Source: Stercorarius parasiticus
Lineage: Eukaryota; Chordata; Aves; Charadriiformes; Stercorariidae
Length of the DNA stretch: 64,000 nucleotides
Reading direction: 5' to 3'
Assembly: GCA_013396915.1 (NCBI GenBank)
Contig: VWZL01000203.1
Location: 1,504,886-1,568,885 of the forward strand
Shown here piece by piece: positions 62,515 to 64,000 of the stretch (within the stretch, counting starts at the first letter, position 1; each line of letters begins with the position of its first letter). A program made the translations under genes and the position numbers. Below the pieces are notes generated by a model. It was not told the DNA's origin, did not search any database, and saw nothing but the letters and a program-made list of their open reading frames with translations.

Positions 62515-62557
62515 AATAATTAAAGAACTTTTTATTGTATTGTGTTCTTTAATTATT
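62515..62557. repeat. Perfect inverted repeat, 14-bp arms
   Basis: Left arm AATAATTAAAGAAC (62,515-62,528) and right arm GTTCTTTAATTATT (62,544-62,557) are exact reverse complements around a 15-nt AT-rich loop. A transcript in either direction could fold into a hairpin, but the stem is too short for a typical microRNA precursor. Confidence 0.8.
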
Positions 62558-63774
62558 GTCATGGCATCTGGAGAGACTCTCCTAGCTGAAGATGATTATT
62601 AAAAATAAAAGACATGGTAAATAATAAAACAATCCCTAATAGCCATCTTTTCATAAACGGTGAATCTCTACGTACATGTGGAGGAAAACCTGGTATGTTG
62701 CAAAAAGAAAACAAGCATGAGAAAATTTTGTGACTTTTCCCCAAGAAATTAGTGGCAATAACACCACTATAACCTAGACCATCTGCCTCACAGTCTTATT
62801 TTTTTCTGACTAGAATACAGATCTGAAGTGATTCCTGAAGTGAGTCCATTCCTGTTATCAATGACAGTCTTAAATTGCTTAAGCCTGAAGACGTAAGGCA
62901 CTAACTAAATGTAAAAAAGTATCCTAATTCCTGCTTGCTTTTAAATCAGTAGCCAAGAGTCTGTGTAGCACTGGATGAAAAGACATGAGTAATTGGATAT
63001 CAGTGAGGTTCAAGACATGGATTAGATTTCACATAAAAAATAAGGCTTGCTAGGTCATATGCTTGTAGCCAAAATCATATTAATGTTGGCTACCAATCAG
63101 CTAGTGTTCTCAGTATCTGATGACTGTGGTGCTTGAGTTATAAACGCGCCAATAGATGAAAGTCCCTCTTTGGTGTGGAGGAAAAATAGCATTTCATGAG
63201 AGGCGAAAGATTTTGGGAAGAAAAAAAGAAATCTCTGTAATGTCAGTGATACTGTATGTACAGTTTGTAAGCATGAAAAGGACAGAAATGTACCTGCTCT
63301 GCAAAATAAATGTTCTACATGAATGCATCAATGCATATGAATCAAGGCCGATGTATATGGCTTGAGGATTATGTCATTTCACAGATATAGGGGTTTGTTG
63401 TAATTTTTTCCTTTGCTACAATTTTTAGCACTGGGGACAACATCAGGAAATAGTATCACACTTGCAGGCCAGGACTGAGCTCCGTGGGCTCTCAACTCTG
63501 CTCCTGATCCCACTAAACATTTTTTCCGTGACCTTGTGTATTTTTCTCTCTCTTCCTTTCTTAAATTCTACTGCATATCCTGGTGATAGGTAAGAAATAC
63601 ACACAGGTAAAGCAACCAGACAATTCTCTGAAAGCTTGATATCTCAGCAAAGCAGCACAAAGGCAAAGCAGGTGAAGGTGCCAGACTAAAGCCAGACAGG
63701 AGGTAGAAGGGGGGAAAATTGAACACTGAGCAGATTTTTTTTTCCAAAACACAGCTGTCTCTAAGTGCAATGTC

Positions 63775-64000
63775 ACTCGCCGAGACAAACAGCTCCGGTA
63801 CCGGCACGTCGGCAGCGGAGCGGGGCGATCGCGGCGAAAAGGGGCTTTTCCCGAGGTTTCCTGAGCCCGGGTCAAAGCCGGGCAGCCGCAGGGACCCCCC
63901 GAGAGTCCGCAGCTCGCGCGAGAGCGGCTGACGAGGCAGGGGCGGAACCTGAAGCAGCGGCGGCAGATGTAAACGAGCCGTAACCGCCACCAACGGTCAC
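63775..64000. promoter_or_regulatory. CpG island, probable promoter (cut by window edge)
   Basis: From about 63,778 to the right edge CpG becomes dense: about 30 CpGs in 220 bp, against almost none in the preceding kilobases. GC content is high, and a GC-box-like GGGGCGG lies near 63,940. This is the usual mark of a vertebrate housekeeping or developmental promoter. No convincing coding exon or splice donor was found inside the window, so the direction of transcription is unknown. Frames over the island are Arg/Ala/Gly-rich, as expected for CpG-rich untranslated sequence. Confidence 0.8.

Larger units (their letters stand above)
59151..63774. other. Non-coding stretch
   Basis: AT-rich with no recognised gene. 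It contains a MIR-like core at 60,835-60,910, a dispersed repeat at 61,252-61,356, CTAT-type low complexity near 61,780-61,850 and a hairpin at 62,515-62,557. The longest frame is about 105 codons, without motif. Confidence 0.5.

Noticed and set aside
1..64000. Endogenous retrovirus or LTR
   Set aside because: No paired LTRs, primer-binding site, polypurine tract or retroviral protein motifs were seen; the only reverse transcriptase is of the CR1 type.
1..64000. tRNA, rRNA, CRISPR array or bacterial-type operon
   Set aside because: No cloverleaf with A and B boxes, no rRNA-like sequence and no regularly spaced identical repeats were found; gene density and CR1 content are those of a vertebrate.

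Overview
The window looks like a stretch of bird nuclear DNA. The evidence is an AT-rich background with few genes, several CR1 LINEs of clearly different ages, one of them carrying a long reverse transcriptase reading frame, and a copy of the bird-type ITPRIPL1 gene family. A clade within birds cannot be named from the sequence alone. No database search was possible, so every family assignment rests on recognised motifs.

Layout. Positions 1 to about 53,000 are mostly non-coding. They hold old, decayed CR1 pieces at about 7,035, 10,080, 23,505, 30,445 and 44,065, and younger CR1 copies at 11,940, 14,655, 25,785 and 38,100. MIR-type SINE relics lie near 4,590, 9,405 and 31,015, alongside short simple repeats. 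The only long frame in this part is the 349-codon CR1 reverse transcriptase remnant at 38,459-39,508 (minus). Two short blocks, at 15,623-15,801 and 52,897-53,051, look exon-like but are not recognised.

Positions 53,127-55,880 form a GC-rich island that differs from its surroundings. On the minus strand it carries a 322-codon ITPRIPL1-like frame, with a good splice acceptor just before its ATG. The frame ends about where the C-terminal part of the family's Mab-21-like region should begin. A degenerate telomere-type hexamer array lies immediately downstream. Upstream of the gene, a 615-bp segment occurs twice, with the copies separated by a single N. This is best read as two contig ends that overlap but were not merged, rather than a biological duplication.

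Positions 55,900-63,770 return to AT-rich non-coding DNA, with a GC-rich block at 58,744-59,150, several short perfect palindromes and more SINE-like and dispersed repeats. From about 63,775 to the right edge there is a dense CpG island, probably the promoter of a gene whose body lies mostly or wholly outside the window.

No complete ordinary multi-exon gene can be assembled from this window. The long empty stretches could be intergenic or lie inside one large intron. I found no RNA gene, CRISPR array or recognisable endogenous retrovirus.
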